Notes under the pieces: model-generated
Told to the model about the DNA's origin: nothing
Databases searched by the model: none
What the model saw: the letters and a program-made list of their open reading frames with translations, nothing else
Shown here: piece by piece, positions 33,882-44,830 of the stretch
Layout: each line of letters opens with the position of its first letter
Numbering within the stretch: the stretch's first letter is position 1
Translations under genes and position numbers: made by a program
Source of the DNA: an uncultured Methylocystaceae bacterium
GTDB lineage: Bacteria > Pseudomonadota > Alphaproteobacteria > Rhizobiales > Beijerinckiaceae
Assembly: GCA_903870245.1 (NCBI GenBank)
Contig: CAIQCB010000035.1
Location: 62,001 to 126,000, forward strand
Direction of reading: 5' to 3'
Length of the DNA stretch: 64,000 nucleotides

Positions 33882-34542
33882 AGCGCTTTCGAACCTCGCG
33901 GCCGCGATCCGCAACGCGGCGATCACCTTTTTCATCATCGGCTTGACAATGGTTGGCTGGAGCGAACGTCAAAACATCGGGGCGATGCTGGTCGGCGTTA
34001 TGAACCGGATGCAAACAGCGGAAATATCGGGCGTCAAACTCTCCTTCGGACAACAGGCCTACCGGCTCAACGCCGATTTGCATAAAAGTCCCGGTGAGGT
34101 GATTCATATCAACGAGACCATGGGCTCCCTCAACGCTATGGAGATCGAACGCCTCTTGCACCGCCCGGATTACGGCAAAGATGCCCTGAGCGACGAGGAT
34201 GTGCATTGCGAATTCGATAACGCTACGAGCACCATGCGAAAATTTCTGGCCGCCGACGCCGTTCTGCGCGAAAAAGGACTGGTCGAGCAGATTGATCGTC
34301 CCGATCTCCTCGAAAAACTTCGCCGCGATTCCAATCGCAACAAAGACCTCGGAGAGCCGCGTCGATGCTACCAAATGGCGCTTTCGCCGCTCGGCGCAGA
34401 CGTCAAATCGGTAATTATCTCTGAAATCTCCCGGGTGTTCGGACTTTCGTCTTACGGCGGGAGCGATCTGCTCGAAGCGCCGCCCGAGAAACCAAAGGAA
34501 GCGCCCAAACAAGCCCAACGGGCGGGACCGGAGAAAAATTGA
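33871..34542 (+). CDS. Hypothetical protein with an N-terminal membrane helix
   Basis: A 223-aa protein. It has one hydrophobic helix (about 14-30, [16 protein letters not shown]), then a soluble, charged domain and a Pro/Lys-rich tail. No recognised domain. It starts 11 bp before the trmL stop and its TGA shares a base with the hemF ATG, so the three genes are translationally linked. The position suggests a role around heme or tRNA metabolism only by association. Confidence 0.65.
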   Translation: MNPEALSNLAAAIRNAAITFFIIGLTMVGWSERQNIGAMLVGVMNRMQTAEISGVKLSFGQQAYRLNADLHKSPGEVIHINETMGSLNAMEIERLLHRPDYGKDALSDEDVHCEFDNATSTMRKFLAADAVLREKGLVEQIDRPDLLEKLRRDSNRNKDLGEPRRCYQMALSPLGADVKSVIISEISRVFGLSSYGGSDLLEAPPEKPKEAPKQAQRAGPEKN

Positions 34543-35450
34543 TGTCCCCCGAAATACTCGAAAAGCGCAAGGCCGCCGCCCGCGATTGGTTCGAAAGCCT
34601 GCAATCAAGAATCTGCGCAGCCTTCGAGGCGCTGGAGGAGGCCGCAACGGGACCCTTTGCCCCAGGCGCAACTGCGCCCGGGCGTTTCACGCTGGACGGC
34701 TGGGAGCGGCGCAACCACGATGGCGCGCCGGGCGGCGGCGGTCGCATGGGCATGATCCACGGCCGGGTCTTTGAAAAAGCCGGCGTGCATTGCTCGACCG
34801 TGTTCGGAACCTTCCAGCCCGAATTCGCCAAGCAAATCCCTGGGGCCGCAGAGGACCCACACTTTTTCGCCACAGGCATTTCGCTGATTGCGCATCCATG
34901 GAACCCGAATGTGCCAGCGGTGCATATGAATACGCGCTTCGTCGTAACGACCAAGGCGTGGTTCGGCGGCGGCGCCGATCTGACGCCAGTGCTCGACAAC
35001 CGCCGCACGCAGGAGGACTCCGACTCCCTTGCCTTTCACGAAGCGATGCGCGGGGCCTGCGAACGACACCCGGTCGCCGATTACGGCCGATTCAAGCAAT
35101 GGTGCGACGAGTATTTCTTCCTGCCGCATCGCAATGAGCCGCGCGGCGTCGGCGGCATCTTCTACGATTATTTCAACAGCGCCGGCGACGCCGGCAACAG
35201 CGGTTGGGACCAGGATTTCGCCTTCACGCGCGATGTCGGCGAAAGCTTCCTCGCCATCTATCCAGAACTGGTGCGCAATAATTTCGCCAAACCCTGGACA
35301 GAGGCGCAGCGCGAAGAACAACTGGTTCGTCGCGGTCGTTACGTTGAATATAATCTGCTCTATGACCGCGGCACGATTTTCGGCCTGAAAACCGGCGGAA
35401 ACGTCGACTCGATCCTTTCATCAATGCCGCCGTCCGTGAAATGGCCGTGA
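34542..35450 (+). CDS. hemF: Oxygen-dependent coproporphyrinogen III oxidase
   Basis: A 302-aa enzyme converting coproporphyrinogen III to protoporphyrinogen IX using O2 in heme synthesis. Family signatures are [40 protein letters not shown] with conserved His and Asp, and the C-terminal [19 protein letters not shown] region. Full length. Its ATG shares one base with the stop of the preceding gene; an upstream TTG at 34539 is less likely. Heme supply fits the many cytochromes encoded in this window. Confidence 0.96.
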   Translation: MSPEILEKRKAAARDWFESLQSRICAAFEALEEAATGPFAPGATAPGRFTLDGWERRNHDGAPGGGGRMGMIHGRVFEKAGVHCSTVFGTFQPEFAKQIPGAAEDPHFFATGISLIAHPWNPNVPAVHMNTRFVVTTKAWFGGGADLTPVLDNRRTQEDSDSLAFHEAMRGACERHPVADYGRFKQWCDEYFFLPHRNEPRGVGGIFYDYFNSAGDAGNSGWDQDFAFTRDVGESFLAIYPELVRNNFAKPWTEAQREEQLVRRGRYVEYNLLYDRGTIFGLKTGGNVDSILSSMPPSVKWP

Positions 35451-35461
35451 CCCCTCAGGCG

Positions 35462-35836
35462 TCAGCCAAATGTCCAGGCTTTGTTGACCAGGAAACTCAT
35501 GAACATCACCATGATTGTGGTGAGGATTTGGGCAGGCAAATAGGGCGCGCCCAGGGTGTCGACGCCTAACCGCATCGTCGCGAAGGTCAGGCAGAAGCCG
35601 GCGAAAGCCACCATCGCGAAACGCCAGCCCGCCTCGAAATGTGAACGATCGCTATCGAAGGTGTGCCGACGATTGAGCAAATAGGATACGATCCCGCCCA
35701 CGACATAACCGTGAAGGGTCGCCGGCACCGGCCGCCAGCCTGCGACCTCCACCAGCGCCAGCAGAACAGCGTAATGCGCCAGCGTCGCTACGACGCCGAC
35801 CGACGCATAGGACGCAAGTTGACGAAACACCGTCAT
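35462..35836 (-). CDS. GtrA family membrane protein
   Basis: A 124-aa protein with four hydrophobic helices. It fits GtrA: FRQLASYASVGVVATLAHYA at the N-terminus, then VGGIVSYLLNRRHTF with the conserved N-R-x-x-T-F, and a C-terminal FLVNKAWTFG. GtrA-like flippases move lipid-linked sugars across the inner membrane. No glycosyltransferase partner is adjacent. It starts 1 bp after the cytochrome c gene stop, with which it is probably co-transcribed. Confidence 0.85.
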   Translation of the reverse strand: MTVFRQLASYASVGVVATLAHYAVLLALVEVAGWRPVPATLHGYVVGGIVSYLLNRRHTFDSDRSHFEAGWRFAMVAFAGFCLTFATMRLGVDTLGAPYLPAQILTTIMVMFMSFLVNKAWTFG

Positions 35837-35837
35837 G

Positions 35838-36155
35838 TCAGTGCGGCAATCCCTCGTAGTAATGCGCGATTTCGCGCATATCGGCGTCGGACAGCTGACG
35901 GCTCATGTAACGCATCTCCCGGTGCGGTCGTCCGCCAGCGGCGAAGGCCTTCAGTTGATTGTAGAGATAAAGTTCATGCTGGCCGGCAAGATTAGGAACG
36001 TCGGCGCTGCGGGCGACCCCGTCAACGCCATGACAGGCGGCGCATTGGGCCAGTAATTCGCTCATCTCGACGGCTCGAACGCCTGATGTCGCGGCCAGCA
36101 GAAGGGCGCCCGCAAGGACAGCATCAAAATATCCGATTTTGATAAAGCTCGGCAT
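35838..36155 (-). CDS. Small periplasmic class I cytochrome c
   Basis: A 105-aa protein with a signal peptide (IGYFDAVLAGALLLAATS, cleavage near VRAV). It has one heme-binding CAACH, a YLYNQLKAFAAGGR segment and the distal methionine in REMRYMSRQLSDADMREIA. It looks like a small soluble electron carrier of the cytochrome c4/c553 kind. The ATG at 36155 has GGGGAG upstream; the frame is open further 5' but without support. It could link the bc1 complex to a terminal oxidase, which is inference. Confidence 0.85.
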   Translation of the reverse strand: MPSFIKIGYFDAVLAGALLLAATSGVRAVEMSELLAQCAACHGVDGVARSADVPNLAGQHELYLYNQLKAFAAGGRPHREMRYMSRQLSDADMREIAHYYEGLPH

Positions 36156-36305
36156 CCAATAGCTCCCCGGCGCCTGTAATGTGGTTATAACACGTCGACA
36201 GCCCTTCACAGGTCCGGGAATCTCGTCTAGACAAACAGCGACTTTCGAGCCGGGCGCGCCCGCTCGCCGCTCGCATGACGGGCATATCGGGACGCGTTCT
36301 GGTCC

Positions 36306-36332
36306 AAAAGGCCGGGGACGCGGCCTTTTTTT
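36306..36332 (+). terminator. Terminator-like hairpin in the carB leader
   Basis: AAAAGGCCG (36306-36314) pairs perfectly with CGGCCTTTT (36321-36329) around GGGACG and runs into TTT. It lies 82 bp upstream of carB and no plus-strand ORF precedes it. It may end a small RNA or act as an attenuator in the carB leader. Confidence 0.55.
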
Positions 36333-36414
36333 ATGCCTGCGCCCCTGCCCTATGGGCAAAAAGCCGATAAAAACAATAGCATCCGGAATAACCGCCGGAC
36401 CCGGAAGGACGCCG

Positions 36415-39400
36415 ATGCCCAAGCGCACAGATATATCGACCATCCTGATCATCGGGGCCGGGCCGATCGTCATCGGTCAGGCCTGCGAGTTCGACTATTC
36501 CGGCACCCAGGCCTGCAAGGCTCTGAAAGCCGAGGGTTACAGGATCGTTCTCGTCAACTCCAATCCGGCGACGATCATGACCGATCCCGATCTCGCTGAT
36601 CGGACCTACGTCGAGCCGATCACGCCCGAGTTCGTCGCCAAAATCATTGAGCAGGAGCGTTACGCCGCGCCCGGCGGCTTTGCGCTACTGCCGACGATGG
36701 GCGGGCAGACGGCGCTGAATTGCGCGCTGTCGCTTGAGAAAATGGGCGTGATGAAAAAATTCGACGTCGAGATGATCGGCGCGACCGCCCACGCCATCGA
36801 CAAGGCGGAGGATCGCGAGCTGTTCCGGGAGGCGATGACAAAAATCGGCCTCTCAACGCCCCGGTCGCATCACATCAAGACGCTCTCGGCCGCGCTCGCG
36901 GCGCTCGACGACATCGGCCTGCCGGCGATCATTCGCCCCTCCTTCACGCTGGGCGGCACCGGCGGCGGCATCGCCTATAACAAGGCGGAATTCATCGAGA
37001 TTGTTGAACGTGGCATTGACGCTTCTCCAACCAATGAAGTGCTTATCGAAGAAAGCGTTCTTGGCTGGAAAGAATATGAGATGGAGGTTGTCCGCGACAA
37101 ATCGGATAATTGCATCATCATTTGCTCGATCGAAAATCTCGATCCGATGGGCGTGCATACCGGCGACAGCATCACCGTCGCGCCGGCGCTGACGCTCACG
37201 GACAAGGAATACCAGATCATGCGCGACGCCTCGCTTGCCGTTCTGCGCGAGGTTGGGGTCGAAACCGGCGGCTCGAACGTGCAATTCGCCGTCGATCCAA
37301 AGACCGGTCGTATGATTGTCATCGAAATGAATCCGCGCGTATCGCGGTCCTCGGCGCTGGCCTCCAAGGCCACCGGCTTTCCGATTGCGAAAGTCGCTGC
37401 GAAGCTCGCCGTCGGCTATACGCTGGACGAGATCGCCAACGACATCACCGGCGGCGCAACGCCCGCCTCCTTCGAGCCGACGATTGATTATATCGTCACC
37501 AAGATTCCGCGTTTCGCCTTTGAAAAATTCCCCGGCGCCGAACCGACGCTGACGACGGCGATGAAGTCTGTCGGCGAGGCCATGGCTATCGGCCGAAACT
37601 TCGCCGAGTCCCTTCAAAAGGCGCTACGCTCCCTCGAAACGGGTCTTTCCGGCCTCGACGAAATCGAGATCGAGGGACTGGGTAAGGGCGACGACCTGAA
37701 TGTGCTTCGCGGGGCGCTCAGTACGCCGACGCCGGATCGACTCCTTGTTGTGGGTCAGGCGCTGCGGATGGGCATGAGCGTGGCGGAAATACACGACGCC
37801 AGCAAGATCGATCCCTGGTTCATCGCGCGTCTGGCGGAAATCGTCGCGCTCGAACAGAAAGTCAAAAGTGTCGGCCTGCCGAAAGACGCCGAAAACTTTC
37901 GCGCGCTCAAATTCGCCGGATTCTCGGACGTGCGCCTCGCGACATTGACTGGAGTCGAGGAAAAGGATGTGCGCGCTGCGCGACAGGCGCTTGATGTCCG
38001 GCCGGTCTACAAGCGCATCGACACCTGCGCCGCCGAATTCGCCTCGCCCACGGCCTATATGTATTCGACCTATGAGTCGCCCTTCGCCGGCGCGCCGGCA
38101 AATGAAGCCCGGCCTTCGGACCGCAAGAAGATCATCATTCTCGGCGGTGGCCCGAACCGTATCGGCCAGGGAATCGAATTCGACTATTGTTGCTGTCACG
38201 CCTGTTTCGCGCTCGCCGACGCCGGCTTCGAAACCATCATGATCAACTGTAACCCTGAGACAGTCTCGACGGATTACGACACCTCGGATCGCCTCTATTT
38301 CGAGCCGCTGACCAATGAAGATGTCAGAGAGATCATCGATATTGAGAGGTCATGCGGAACATTAACCGGCGTGATCGTTCAGTATGGCGGCCAGACGCCG
38401 TTGAAACTCGCGCATGGTCTTGCTGAAGCCGGCGCGCCGATCCTCGGGACGCCGGTCGACTCCATCGATCTCGCCGAGGATCGCGATCGCTTCAAACGTC
38501 TGCTCGACAAGCTCGGGTTGAAACAACCGAAAAACGGCATCGCCTACTCGGTTGAACAGTCGCGCATCGTCGCGGCTGAACTCGGCCTGCCGCTCGTCGT
38601 TCGTCCGTCCTATGTGCTCGGCGGCCGCGCCATGGCAATCATCCGCGACCACAGCGACCTCGACGATTATCTGCTCGGCACGCTGCCCAGTCTTGTTCCT
38701 TCCGAAATCAAGACGCGTTACCCCAACGACAAGACCGGACAGATCAACACCGTGCTCGGTCGCAATCCGTTGTTGTTCGACCGCTACCTGACCGACGCCA
38801 TCGAAGTCGATGTCGACTGTCTCGCCGATGGCGCGACGGCCGCCATCGCTGGCGTGATGGAGCATATCGAGGAGGCAGGCATTCACTCGGGAGATTCAGC
38901 CTGCTCATTACCGCCGCGCTCACTCACGCCGGAAACCATCGCCGCGCTTGAGGAACAGACGCGCAGCCTGGCCATGGCGCTTGGCGTCGTCGGGCTGATG
39001 AATGTGCAATTCGCGCTGAAGGACGGCGAGATATATGTTCTTGAGGTCAATCCGCGGGCCTCGCGGACTGTCCCCTTCGTCGCCAAGGTCGTCGGCGCGC
39101 CTATCGCCAAGATCGCCGCAAGGGTTATGGCCGGCGAAAAGCTTGCCTCTTTCCCCACGCCGAACACCCGGCCCGCGCATGTCGGGGTCAAGGAGGCGGT
39201 TTTTCCCTTCGCGCGTTTTCCCGGCGTCGATACCGTGCTCGGCCCGGAGATGCGTTCGACCGGCGAGGTTATCGGCCTCGACAAGTCCTTCGACGCAGCC
39301 TTCGTCAAGAGCCAGATCGGCGGCGGGGCCAGGGCGCCGCGCGACGGCAATGTCTTCGTTTCTGTCCGTGACGTCGATAAGGTCCGGATTGTGCCGACAA

Positions 39401-39741
39401 TGAAACTGCTGAGCGAGATGGGTTTTTCGATCCTGGCCACTGGCGGCACCGCCCGTTACCTCGTGGCGCAGGGCGTCCCCGCCGAAAAAATCAACAAGGT
39501 CTCCGAAGGCCGGCCGCATATCGTCGACGCCATCAAGAACGGCTCGATCCAGCTCGTTTTCAACACCACGGAAGGCGCTCAGGCGCTTGCGGACTCGCGT
39601 TCCTTGCGTCGCGCCGCGCTTCTGCATAAAGTCCCCTATTACACCACCCTTGCCGGGGCTATCGCCGCCGCGCAAGGCATACGGGCCTATCTGTCGGGAG
39701 ACCTGGAAGCGCGCGCGCTGCAGGATTATTTCCACAATTAG
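36415..39741 (+). CDS. carB: Carbamoyl-phosphate synthase large subunit
   Basis: An 1108-aa enzyme making carbamoyl phosphate from bicarbonate, ATP and ammonia (from CarA) for arginine and pyrimidines. It has two homologous ATP-grasp halves ([40 protein letters not shown]), an oligomerisation domain between them, and a C-terminal MGS-like regulatory domain ([20 protein letters not shown]). The start at 36415 has GGAAGG eight bases upstream; the frame is open to 36181 but the extra 78 residues are not family-like. carA is outside the window. Confidence 0.97.
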   Translation: MPKRTDISTILIIGAGPIVIGQACEFDYSGTQACKALKAEGYRIVLVNSNPATIMTDPDLADRTYVEPITPEFVAKIIEQERYAAPGGFALLPTMGGQTALNCALSLEKMGVMKKFDVEMIGATAHAIDKAEDRELFREAMTKIGLSTPRSHHIKTLSAALAALDDIGLPAIIRPSFTLGGTGGGIAYNKAEFIEIVERGIDASPTNEVLIEESVLGWKEYEMEVVRDKSDNCIIICSIENLDPMGVHTGDSITVAPALTLTDKEYQIMRDASLAVLREVGVETGGSNVQFAVDPKTGRMIVIEMNPRVSRSSALASKATGFPIAKVAAKLAVGYTLDEIANDITGGATPASFEPTIDYIVTKIPRFAFEKFPGAEPTLTTAMKSVGEAMAIGRNFAESLQKALRSLETGLSGLDEIEIEGLGKGDDLNVLRGALSTPTPDRLLVVGQALRMGMSVAEIHDASKIDPWFIARLAEIVALEQKVKSVGLPKDAENFRALKFAGFSDVRLATLTGVEEKDVRAARQALDVRPVYKRIDTCAAEFASPTAYMYSTYESPFAGAPANEARPSDRKKIIILGGGPNRIGQGIEFDYCCCHACFALADAGFETIMINCNPETVSTDYDTSDRLYFEPLTNEDVREIIDIERSCGTLTGVIVQYGGQTPLKLAHGLAEAGAPILGTPVDSIDLAEDRDRFKRLLDKLGLKQPKNGIAYSVEQSRIVAAELGLPLVVRPSYVLGGRAMAIIRDHSDLDDYLLGTLPSLVPSEIKTRYPNDKTGQINTVLGRNPLLFDRYLTDAIEVDVDCLADGATAAIAGVMEHIEEAGIHSGDSACSLPPRSLTPETIAALEEQTRSLAMALGVVGLMNVQFALKDGEIYVLEVNPRASRTVPFVAKVVGAPIAKIAARVMAGEKLASFPTPNTRPAHVGVKEAVFPFARFPGVDTVLGPEMRSTGEVIGLDKSFDAAFVKSQIGGGARAPRDGNVFVSVRDVDKVRIVPTMKLLSEMGFSILATGGTARYLVAQGVPAEKINKVSEGRPHIVDAIKNGSIQLVFNTTEGAQALADSRSLRRAALLHKVPYYTTLAGAIAAAQGIRAYLSGDLEARALQDYFHN

Positions 39742-39895
39742 GCTGAAAAAGGGATTTCACTATCGCCGCCGCGACCCTGATGGTCGGCGGACGGCTTCTA
39801 AACCACCAGGCGATCTCTAAAATCCTCGGGCCCGCTCCCTCCATGGAGCGCGGCGGGAATATCGGTTTCGCAGGAGAGGCGGAGAAAACGGTTCG

Positions 39896-40372
39896 ATGGA
39901 AAAAGTGCCGATGACAGCGGGCGGCTACGCCGCGCTTGGCGAGGAATTGCGGCGGCGCCAGCAGGAAGATCGACCGCGCATCATTCAGCAGATCGCAGAG
40001 GCTCGCGCCCATGGCGATTTGTCCGAAAACGCGGAATATCACGCCGCCAAGGAAGCTCAATCGCTCAATGAAGGCCGAATCGCCGATCTTGAGGACAAGC
40101 TGTCGCGCGCCGAAGTGATCGACGTCGCCAAACTCGCTGGCTCGACGACGATCAAGTTCGGCGCTTCCGTCACGGTCGTTGACGAGGATACCGAGGAAGA
40201 AAAAACCTATAAGATCGTTGGCGAGACCGAAGCCGACGTGAAGCAGGGTCGTGTATCGCTCACCAGCCCGATCGCCCGCGCGCTCATCGGCAAGAAAGTC
40301 GGCGACAGCGTCGAGGTAAAAACGCCAGGCGGCGCGAAAAGCTACGAAATCCTCAAGGTCGCCTACATCTGA
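39896..40372 (+). CDS. greA: Transcription elongation factor GreA
   Basis: A 158-aa factor. The N-terminal coiled coil ends in the acidic tip that reaches the RNA polymerase active site ([20 protein letters not shown]), and the C-terminal FKBP-like domain contains [20 protein letters not shown]. GreA stimulates cleavage of backtracked transcripts. Complete. The ATG follows AGGCGGAG 10-16 bases upstream. Downstream of carB, as in many alphaproteobacteria. Confidence 0.96.
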   Translation: MEKVPMTAGGYAALGEELRRRQQEDRPRIIQQIAEARAHGDLSENAEYHAAKEAQSLNEGRIADLEDKLSRAEVIDVAKLAGSTTIKFGASVTVVDEDTEEEKTYKIVGETEADVKQGRVSLTSPIARALIGKKVGDSVEVKTPGGAKSYEILKVAYI

Positions 40373-40410
40373 GGTCGGCGGCGTCCTGCTCGATCGCTCC
40401 GCCAACGGGG

Positions 40411-41373
40411 CTGGCGCTGCGGATCCTCTCCGACGGTCGCGCCGGCCATGAGGCGCAGACGCTGGGCGTTGCGGAAGCGCTGGCCGCGACGCCGGATCTG
40501 CGCCGTCTGGCCTCAAGCGGCCTTCTCGGCCTGATGGCTCCCTTTGGTCCTTCCGATCCGCGTGACGCAGCGGCGCTCTCGACCCCATACCCTGACATCG
40601 CGCTCGCCGCCGGCCGCCGAACCATCCCGGCGCTGCGCCGGCTCAAGCGCGTTTCGGGCGGCCGGGTGTTCACGGTTTACCTTAATCGACCCGCGACCGG
40701 GACTTCGACCGCCGATCTGATCGTCGCGCCGCGTCACGATGGTTTCACCGGCGAGAATGTCTTCAACCCGATGACCCCGGCCAATCGTCTCACGCCAGAG
40801 ATTTTGGCCAAGACGCGCGCTGCGCCCGATCCGCGCGTCGCCGCCCTTCCCGGCCGTCGCGTCGCCATGTTGATCGGTGGCGACAGCCGGCATTTTCGCT
40901 TCACCGACGCCGACGCCGCAGAACTGTCAGCGACTGTCCGGCGAATGTTCAACCAGGGGGCCAGCGTCATGGCTACGGTCTCAAGACGCACGCCTGACCC
41001 TCTGAGGGCGGCTCTTGCAACGGCGCTCAGCGAGGGTCCGGGATTTCTCTGGAGCGGCGCCGGCTCGAACCCCTATCTCTCGATGCTCGCCATCGCCGAC
41101 GCCATTCTCGTCACTGCCGATAGCGTCAATATGGCGAGCGAGGCGGCGACGACAGGCGCGCCGGTGCATGTATTTTGGCCGCACGGCGGCCATCCGCGCC
41201 TCGCAGCCTTTCATGAGGGGCTCGCCGAAACAGGCGCCAGCCGAAGATGGCGCGGCGCGCTGGAGTCGTGGTCCTATCCGCCGCTCAATGCGACGCCGGC
41301 GATTGCGGCGGCCATCCTCCGGGCTTTCTCCCGCTTCCGCGCCGACAGTTGCGGCGGGGCGCATAATCGCTAG
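40411..41373 (+). CDS. ELM1-family protein; conserved N-terminus lacks a canonical start codon
   Basis: A mitochondrial-fission ELM1/GT-B-like family protein. The family N-terminus is LRILSDGRAGHEAQTLGVAE, which is encoded in frame upstream of the first ATG (40534). The open stretch from 40213 contains no ATG, GTG or TTG; candidate starts are CTG at 40411 or 40417. Later motifs are DIALAAGRRTIPALRRLKR, MLIGGDSRHFRFTDADA, FLWSGAGSNPYLSML and TADSVNMASEAATTGAPVHV, typical of the family. Its function is unknown in bacteria; it may be a glycosyltransferase. It sits between greA and trxB. Confidence 0.72.
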   Translation: MALRILSDGRAGHEAQTLGVAEALAATPDLRRLASSGLLGLMAPFGPSDPRDAAALSTPYPDIALAAGRRTIPALRRLKRVSGGRVFTVYLNRPATGTSTADLIVAPRHDGFTGENVFNPMTPANRLTPEILAKTRAAPDPRVAALPGRRVAMLIGGDSRHFRFTDADAAELSATVRRMFNQGASVMATVSRRTPDPLRAALATALSEGPGFLWSGAGSNPYLSMLAIADAILVTADSVNMASEAATTGAPVHVFWPHGGHPRLAAFHEGLAETGASRRWRGALESWSYPPLNATPAIAAAILRAFSRFRADSCGGAHNR

Positions 41374-41413
41374 ATTGCGGGCTTCCGAGGCCCCTCCTCT
41401 CACAGAGTCCGTC

Positions 41414-42364
41414 ATGTCCGTCCCCCAGCACGCGCGCGTTATCGTCATCGGCTCCGGACCCGCCGGCTATACGGCGGCGATTTACGCCGCTCGCGCGCTG
41501 CTTGAACCAGTGCTGATCTCCGGCGTCGATCAGGGCGGCCAGTTGATGATTACGACGGAAGTGGAGAACTACCCCGGCTTCGCCGAACCAGTGCAGGGGC
41601 CGTGGCTTATGGAGCAGATGCGCCTTCAGGCCGAGCATGTCGGGGCGAAGCTGGTCTCCGATTACATCGTCGAGGCGCGGCTTGATCAAAAGCCCTTCAC
41701 CCTGGTCGGCGACTCGGGAACGGTCTACGCCTGCGACGCGCTGATCATCGCCACCGGAGCCAAGGCGAAATGGCTAGGCCTGCCGAGCGAGGAAAAATTC
41801 AAAGGCTTCGGCGTCTCTGCCTGCGCCACCTGTGACGGCTTCTTCTTCCGAGGCAAGAAAGTCATCGTCGTCGGCGGCGGTAATACGGCGGTCGAAGAAG
41901 CGCTCTATCTCTCCAATCTCGCCTCGGAGGTGACGCTTGTGCATCGTCGCGACTCCCTGCGCGGCGAACGTGTGTTGCACGAAAGACTCTACAAAAAATC
42001 CAATGTCACGGTCCTGTTCGACTCGGTGATCGATGAAATTGTCGGCGATGAAGCGCCGCTCTCCGTCACCGGCGCGAAAATCAGAAACGTCAAAACCGGC
42101 AAGATCGAAAGCCGTGACGTCGACGGCGTGTTCATCGCCATCGGTCACGCGCCCGCCGCCGAGTTGTTCAAGGGACAGGTGACGTTAAAACCCTCGGGCT
42201 ATATCGCCGTCGAACCCGGCACGACGCGCACCAACATCAGGGGCGTTTTCGCCGCCGGCGACGTCGCTGACGACATCTATCGTCAGGCGGTCACCGCCGC
42301 CGGCCTGGGCTGTATGGCGGCGCTGGAAGTCGAAAAATATCTCCTCGACGACGCCGACGCCTGA
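41414..42364 (+). CDS. trxB: Thioredoxin-disulfide reductase
   Basis: A 316-aa flavoenzyme passing NADPH electrons to thioredoxin. The FAD site is IVIGSGPAGYTAAIYAARAL, the redox dithiol is CATC followed by DGFFF (about residue 138), the NADPH site is VVGGGNTAVEEALYLSNLA, and a second FAD loop is RGVFAAGDVADD. Normal length. ATG 41414 matches the family start; the frame is open upstream into the ELM1 gene. Confidence 0.95.
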   Translation: MSVPQHARVIVIGSGPAGYTAAIYAARALLEPVLISGVDQGGQLMITTEVENYPGFAEPVQGPWLMEQMRLQAEHVGAKLVSDYIVEARLDQKPFTLVGDSGTVYACDALIIATGAKAKWLGLPSEEKFKGFGVSACATCDGFFFRGKKVIVVGGGNTAVEEALYLSNLASEVTLVHRRDSLRGERVLHERLYKKSNVTVLFDSVIDEIVGDEAPLSVTGAKIRNVKTGKIESRDVDGVFIAIGHAPAAELFKGQVTLKPSGYIAVEPGTTRTNIRGVFAAGDVADDIYRQAVTAAGLGCMAALEVEKYLLDDADA

Positions 42365-42392
42365 CATCACAACAAACGCAAGGAATCGCAAA

Positions 42393-42632
42393 ATGACCGA
42401 ACGCGTCATATTTCAAAAGAAGGCTATGCCGATCGAAGTCGAAGAGGGCAAAACCTATTATTGGTGCGCCTGCGGTCTGAGCAAAAATCAGCCCTTCTGC
42501 GACGGCTCGCACAAGGGCACGGATATTTCGCCTGTCGCCTACAAGGCTGAGGCCACCGGCAAGGCGTTTTTCTGCGGCTGCAAGCACACGAAGAAAGAGC
42601 CGCTCTGCGACGGCTCGCACAAGGAGCTGTAA
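42393..42632 (+). CDS. Two-motif CDGSH iron-sulfur protein
   Basis: A 79-aa protein with two CDGSH [2Fe-2S] motifs: C[15 protein letters not shown] at about 29-44 and [16 protein letters not shown] at about 63-77, each giving three Cys and one His ligand. Tandem CDGSH proteins of this size are common in alphaproteobacteria and are proposed to act in redox or iron-sulfur homeostasis. It lies 28 bp after trxB and 8 bp before glyS in the same direction. Confidence 0.92.
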   Translation: MTERVIFQKKAMPIEVEEGKTYYWCACGLSKNQPFCDGSHKGTDISPVAYKAEATGKAFFCGCKHTKKEPLCDGSHKEL

Positions 42633-42640
42633 GCCGCTCA

Positions 42641-44752
42641 ATGCCCGATCTTTTGTTCGAACTTTTCAGCGAGGAAATCCCTGCCCGCATGCAACGGCAG
42701 GCGGCCGACGACCTCAAACGCCTCGTCACCAATGCGCTGGTCGAGCGCGGCCTCGTCTACGAAGGCGCCGCCGCCTACGCCACCCCGCGTCGTCTGGCCT
42801 TGCAGGTTGTTGGCCTCCCTGCGCGCCAGCCCGATGTGCGCGAGGAGCGCAAGGGGCCGCGCGTCGGCGCGCCGGAAGCGGCGATCCAGGGCTTTCTGAA
42901 AAGCGCCGGACTTGCTTCTATCGACGAGGCGACCATCGAGAAAGATCCGAAGAAGGGCGAATTCTATGTCGCGGTGATCGAACGCGCCGGCGCCGAGACC
43001 ATCGCCGTGCTGGCCGAGATTCTCCCCGCCGTCGCGAAATCCTTTCCCTGGCCGAAGTCGATGCGCTGGGGCGCGGCGTCAGTGCGTTCGGACTCGCTGC
43101 GCTGGGTGCGGCCGCTGCATTCGATTGTCGCAACCTTCGGGCCGGAGACGGAGACGCCGGAGATCGTGCGTTTCTCGGTCGACGACATACCTGCCAGCGA
43201 TAAAACCTTCGGCCATCGCTTCATGGCCCCCTCGCCCATTCTCGTGAAGCGCTTTGAGGATTACGCTCTGGCGCTGGAGCGCGCGAAAGTCGTGATCGAT
43301 CCGGCGCGGCGCCGCGACATCATCCTGCATGACGCGAAAGACCTCGCCTTCGCGCAGGGCCTCGAACTCATCGAGGACGCCGGCCTGCTGGAGGAGGTCG
43401 CCGGTCTAGTCGAATGGCCGGTGACGCTGATGGGATCTTTCGACCAAAGTTTTCTTGCAATTCCGCCGGAGGTCATTCGCGCCACCATTCGCGTCAACCA
43501 GAAATGCTTCGTGCTGAAAAAACCGGAGGGCGCGCTCGCCAATCGGTTCATTCTCGTCTCCAACATTGAGGCGAGCGACGCCGGCGCGACACTGATCGCC
43601 GGCAATGAGCGCGTCATCGCCGCGCGTCTGTCGGACGCGAAATTCTTCTACGAAACCGATTTGAAAACGCGGCTCGACGACCGCCTGCCGAAACTCGACC
43701 AGATCGTCTTCCACGAGAAACTCGGCACACAGGGCGAACGCGTCAAACGGATCGTCGCGCTGGCGCGCGAACTCGCGCCCCTCGTCGGCGCCGATCCGGA
43801 AAAGGCGGCGCGCGCCGCGACGCTGTGCAAGGCCGATCTCGTCACCGAGATGGTCGGCGAATTCCCCGAATTGCAGGGGCTGATGGGCCGCTATTACGCA
43901 ATGGCGCAGGGCGAGGACGCCTCGGTCGCCGCCGCCTGCGAGGAACATTACAAGCCGCAGGGACCGAACGACCGCATTCCGACCGATCCGGTCTCGGTGG
44001 CGGTGGCGCTCGCCGACAAGCTCGATACGCTCACGGGCTTCTGGGCCATCGACGAAAAGCCCACCGGCAGCAAGGACCCCTATGCGCTGCGCCGCGCCGC
44101 GCTGGGCGTGATCCGCATTGTGCTGGAGAACGGGCTACGCCTTTCGCTGTTGTCGCATGTCAACAACAATCTCCTCGAATTTTTCATCGATCGTCTCAAA
44201 GTCTACTTGCGCGACAAGGGGGCGCGATACGATCTTATTGACGCGGCGCTGGGCGCCGGGGCCGTCGCCGAAACCGGGGCGACGGAAGCGACACTCACGC
44301 AGCCACAGGACGACCTGCTCATGATCAAGAATAAAGTCGAAGCCCTCGAAGAATTCCTTGGCGCCGACGACGGCAAAAATCTTCTCGCCGGCTACAAACG
44401 CGCCTGCAATATTCTCAAGGCCGAGGAAAAGAAGGACGGGACCGGCGCCTATGACGCCTGCCATGCGCCTAATCTGCGCATCGAGCCGGAGGAGCACAAG
44501 CTCGCCGCCGCCATCGCCCGGGCGAAAGAAGAAACCGGCGAGAAGCTGAAGAAAGAAGATTTCACCGGCGCCATGCGCTCTCTCTCGAAACTGCGCGAGC
44601 CGGTCGATCATTTCTTCGACAAGGTTACGGTCAACGCCGAGAACGCCGATCTGCGGCTGAACCGGCTGCGCCTGCTCTCGGAATTGCGTCAGACGATGAA
44701 CGCCGTCGCCGATTTCGACAAGGTGTCGGGCGCCGGCGACGCTATCGCCTGA
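42641..44752 (+). CDS. glyS: Glycyl-tRNA synthetase beta subunit
   Basis: A 703-aa subunit of the bacterial alpha2beta2 glycyl-tRNA synthetase. It opens with the typical [20 protein letters not shown]; the middle has [20 protein letters not shown] and [20 protein letters not shown]; an HD-like region holds [20 protein letters not shown]; and the C-terminal helical domain resembles the ArgRS anticodon-binding domain. The alpha subunit gene glyQ is not next to it, although they are usually neighbours. A strong terminator follows. Confidence 0.96.
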   Translation: MPDLLFELFSEEIPARMQRQAADDLKRLVTNALVERGLVYEGAAAYATPRRLALQVVGLPARQPDVREERKGPRVGAPEAAIQGFLKSAGLASIDEATIEKDPKKGEFYVAVIERAGAETIAVLAEILPAVAKSFPWPKSMRWGAASVRSDSLRWVRPLHSIVATFGPETETPEIVRFSVDDIPASDKTFGHRFMAPSPILVKRFEDYALALERAKVVIDPARRRDIILHDAKDLAFAQGLELIEDAGLLEEVAGLVEWPVTLMGSFDQSFLAIPPEVIRATIRVNQKCFVLKKPEGALANRFILVSNIEASDAGATLIAGNERVIAARLSDAKFFYETDLKTRLDDRLPKLDQIVFHEKLGTQGERVKRIVALARELAPLVGADPEKAARAATLCKADLVTEMVGEFPELQGLMGRYYAMAQGEDASVAAACEEHYKPQGPNDRIPTDPVSVAVALADKLDTLTGFWAIDEKPTGSKDPYALRRAALGVIRIVLENGLRLSLLSHVNNNLLEFFIDRLKVYLRDKGARYDLIDAALGAGAVAETGATEATLTQPQDDLLMIKNKVEALEEFLGADDGKNLLAGYKRACNILKAEEKKDGTGAYDACHAPNLRIEPEEHKLAAAIARAKEETGEKLKKEDFTGAMRSLSKLREPVDHFFDKVTVNAENADLRLNRLRLLSELRQTMNAVADFDKVSGAGDAIA

Positions 44753-44770
44753 CGCGCGCGCGCGTCATTA

Positions 44771-44810
44771 AAAAACCCTCCCCGACTCAAGTCGGGGAGG
44801 GTTTTTGTTT
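44771..44810. terminator. Strong bidirectional terminator between glyS and the lipoprotein gene
   Basis: A 17-bp perfect inverted repeat (44771-44787 and 44790-44806) made of AAAAACCCTCCCCGACT and its complement, with T-runs on both strands. It terminates converging transcripts. Confidence 0.93.
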
Positions 44811-44830
44811 GCCCGTTTGATTGAAAGGCG

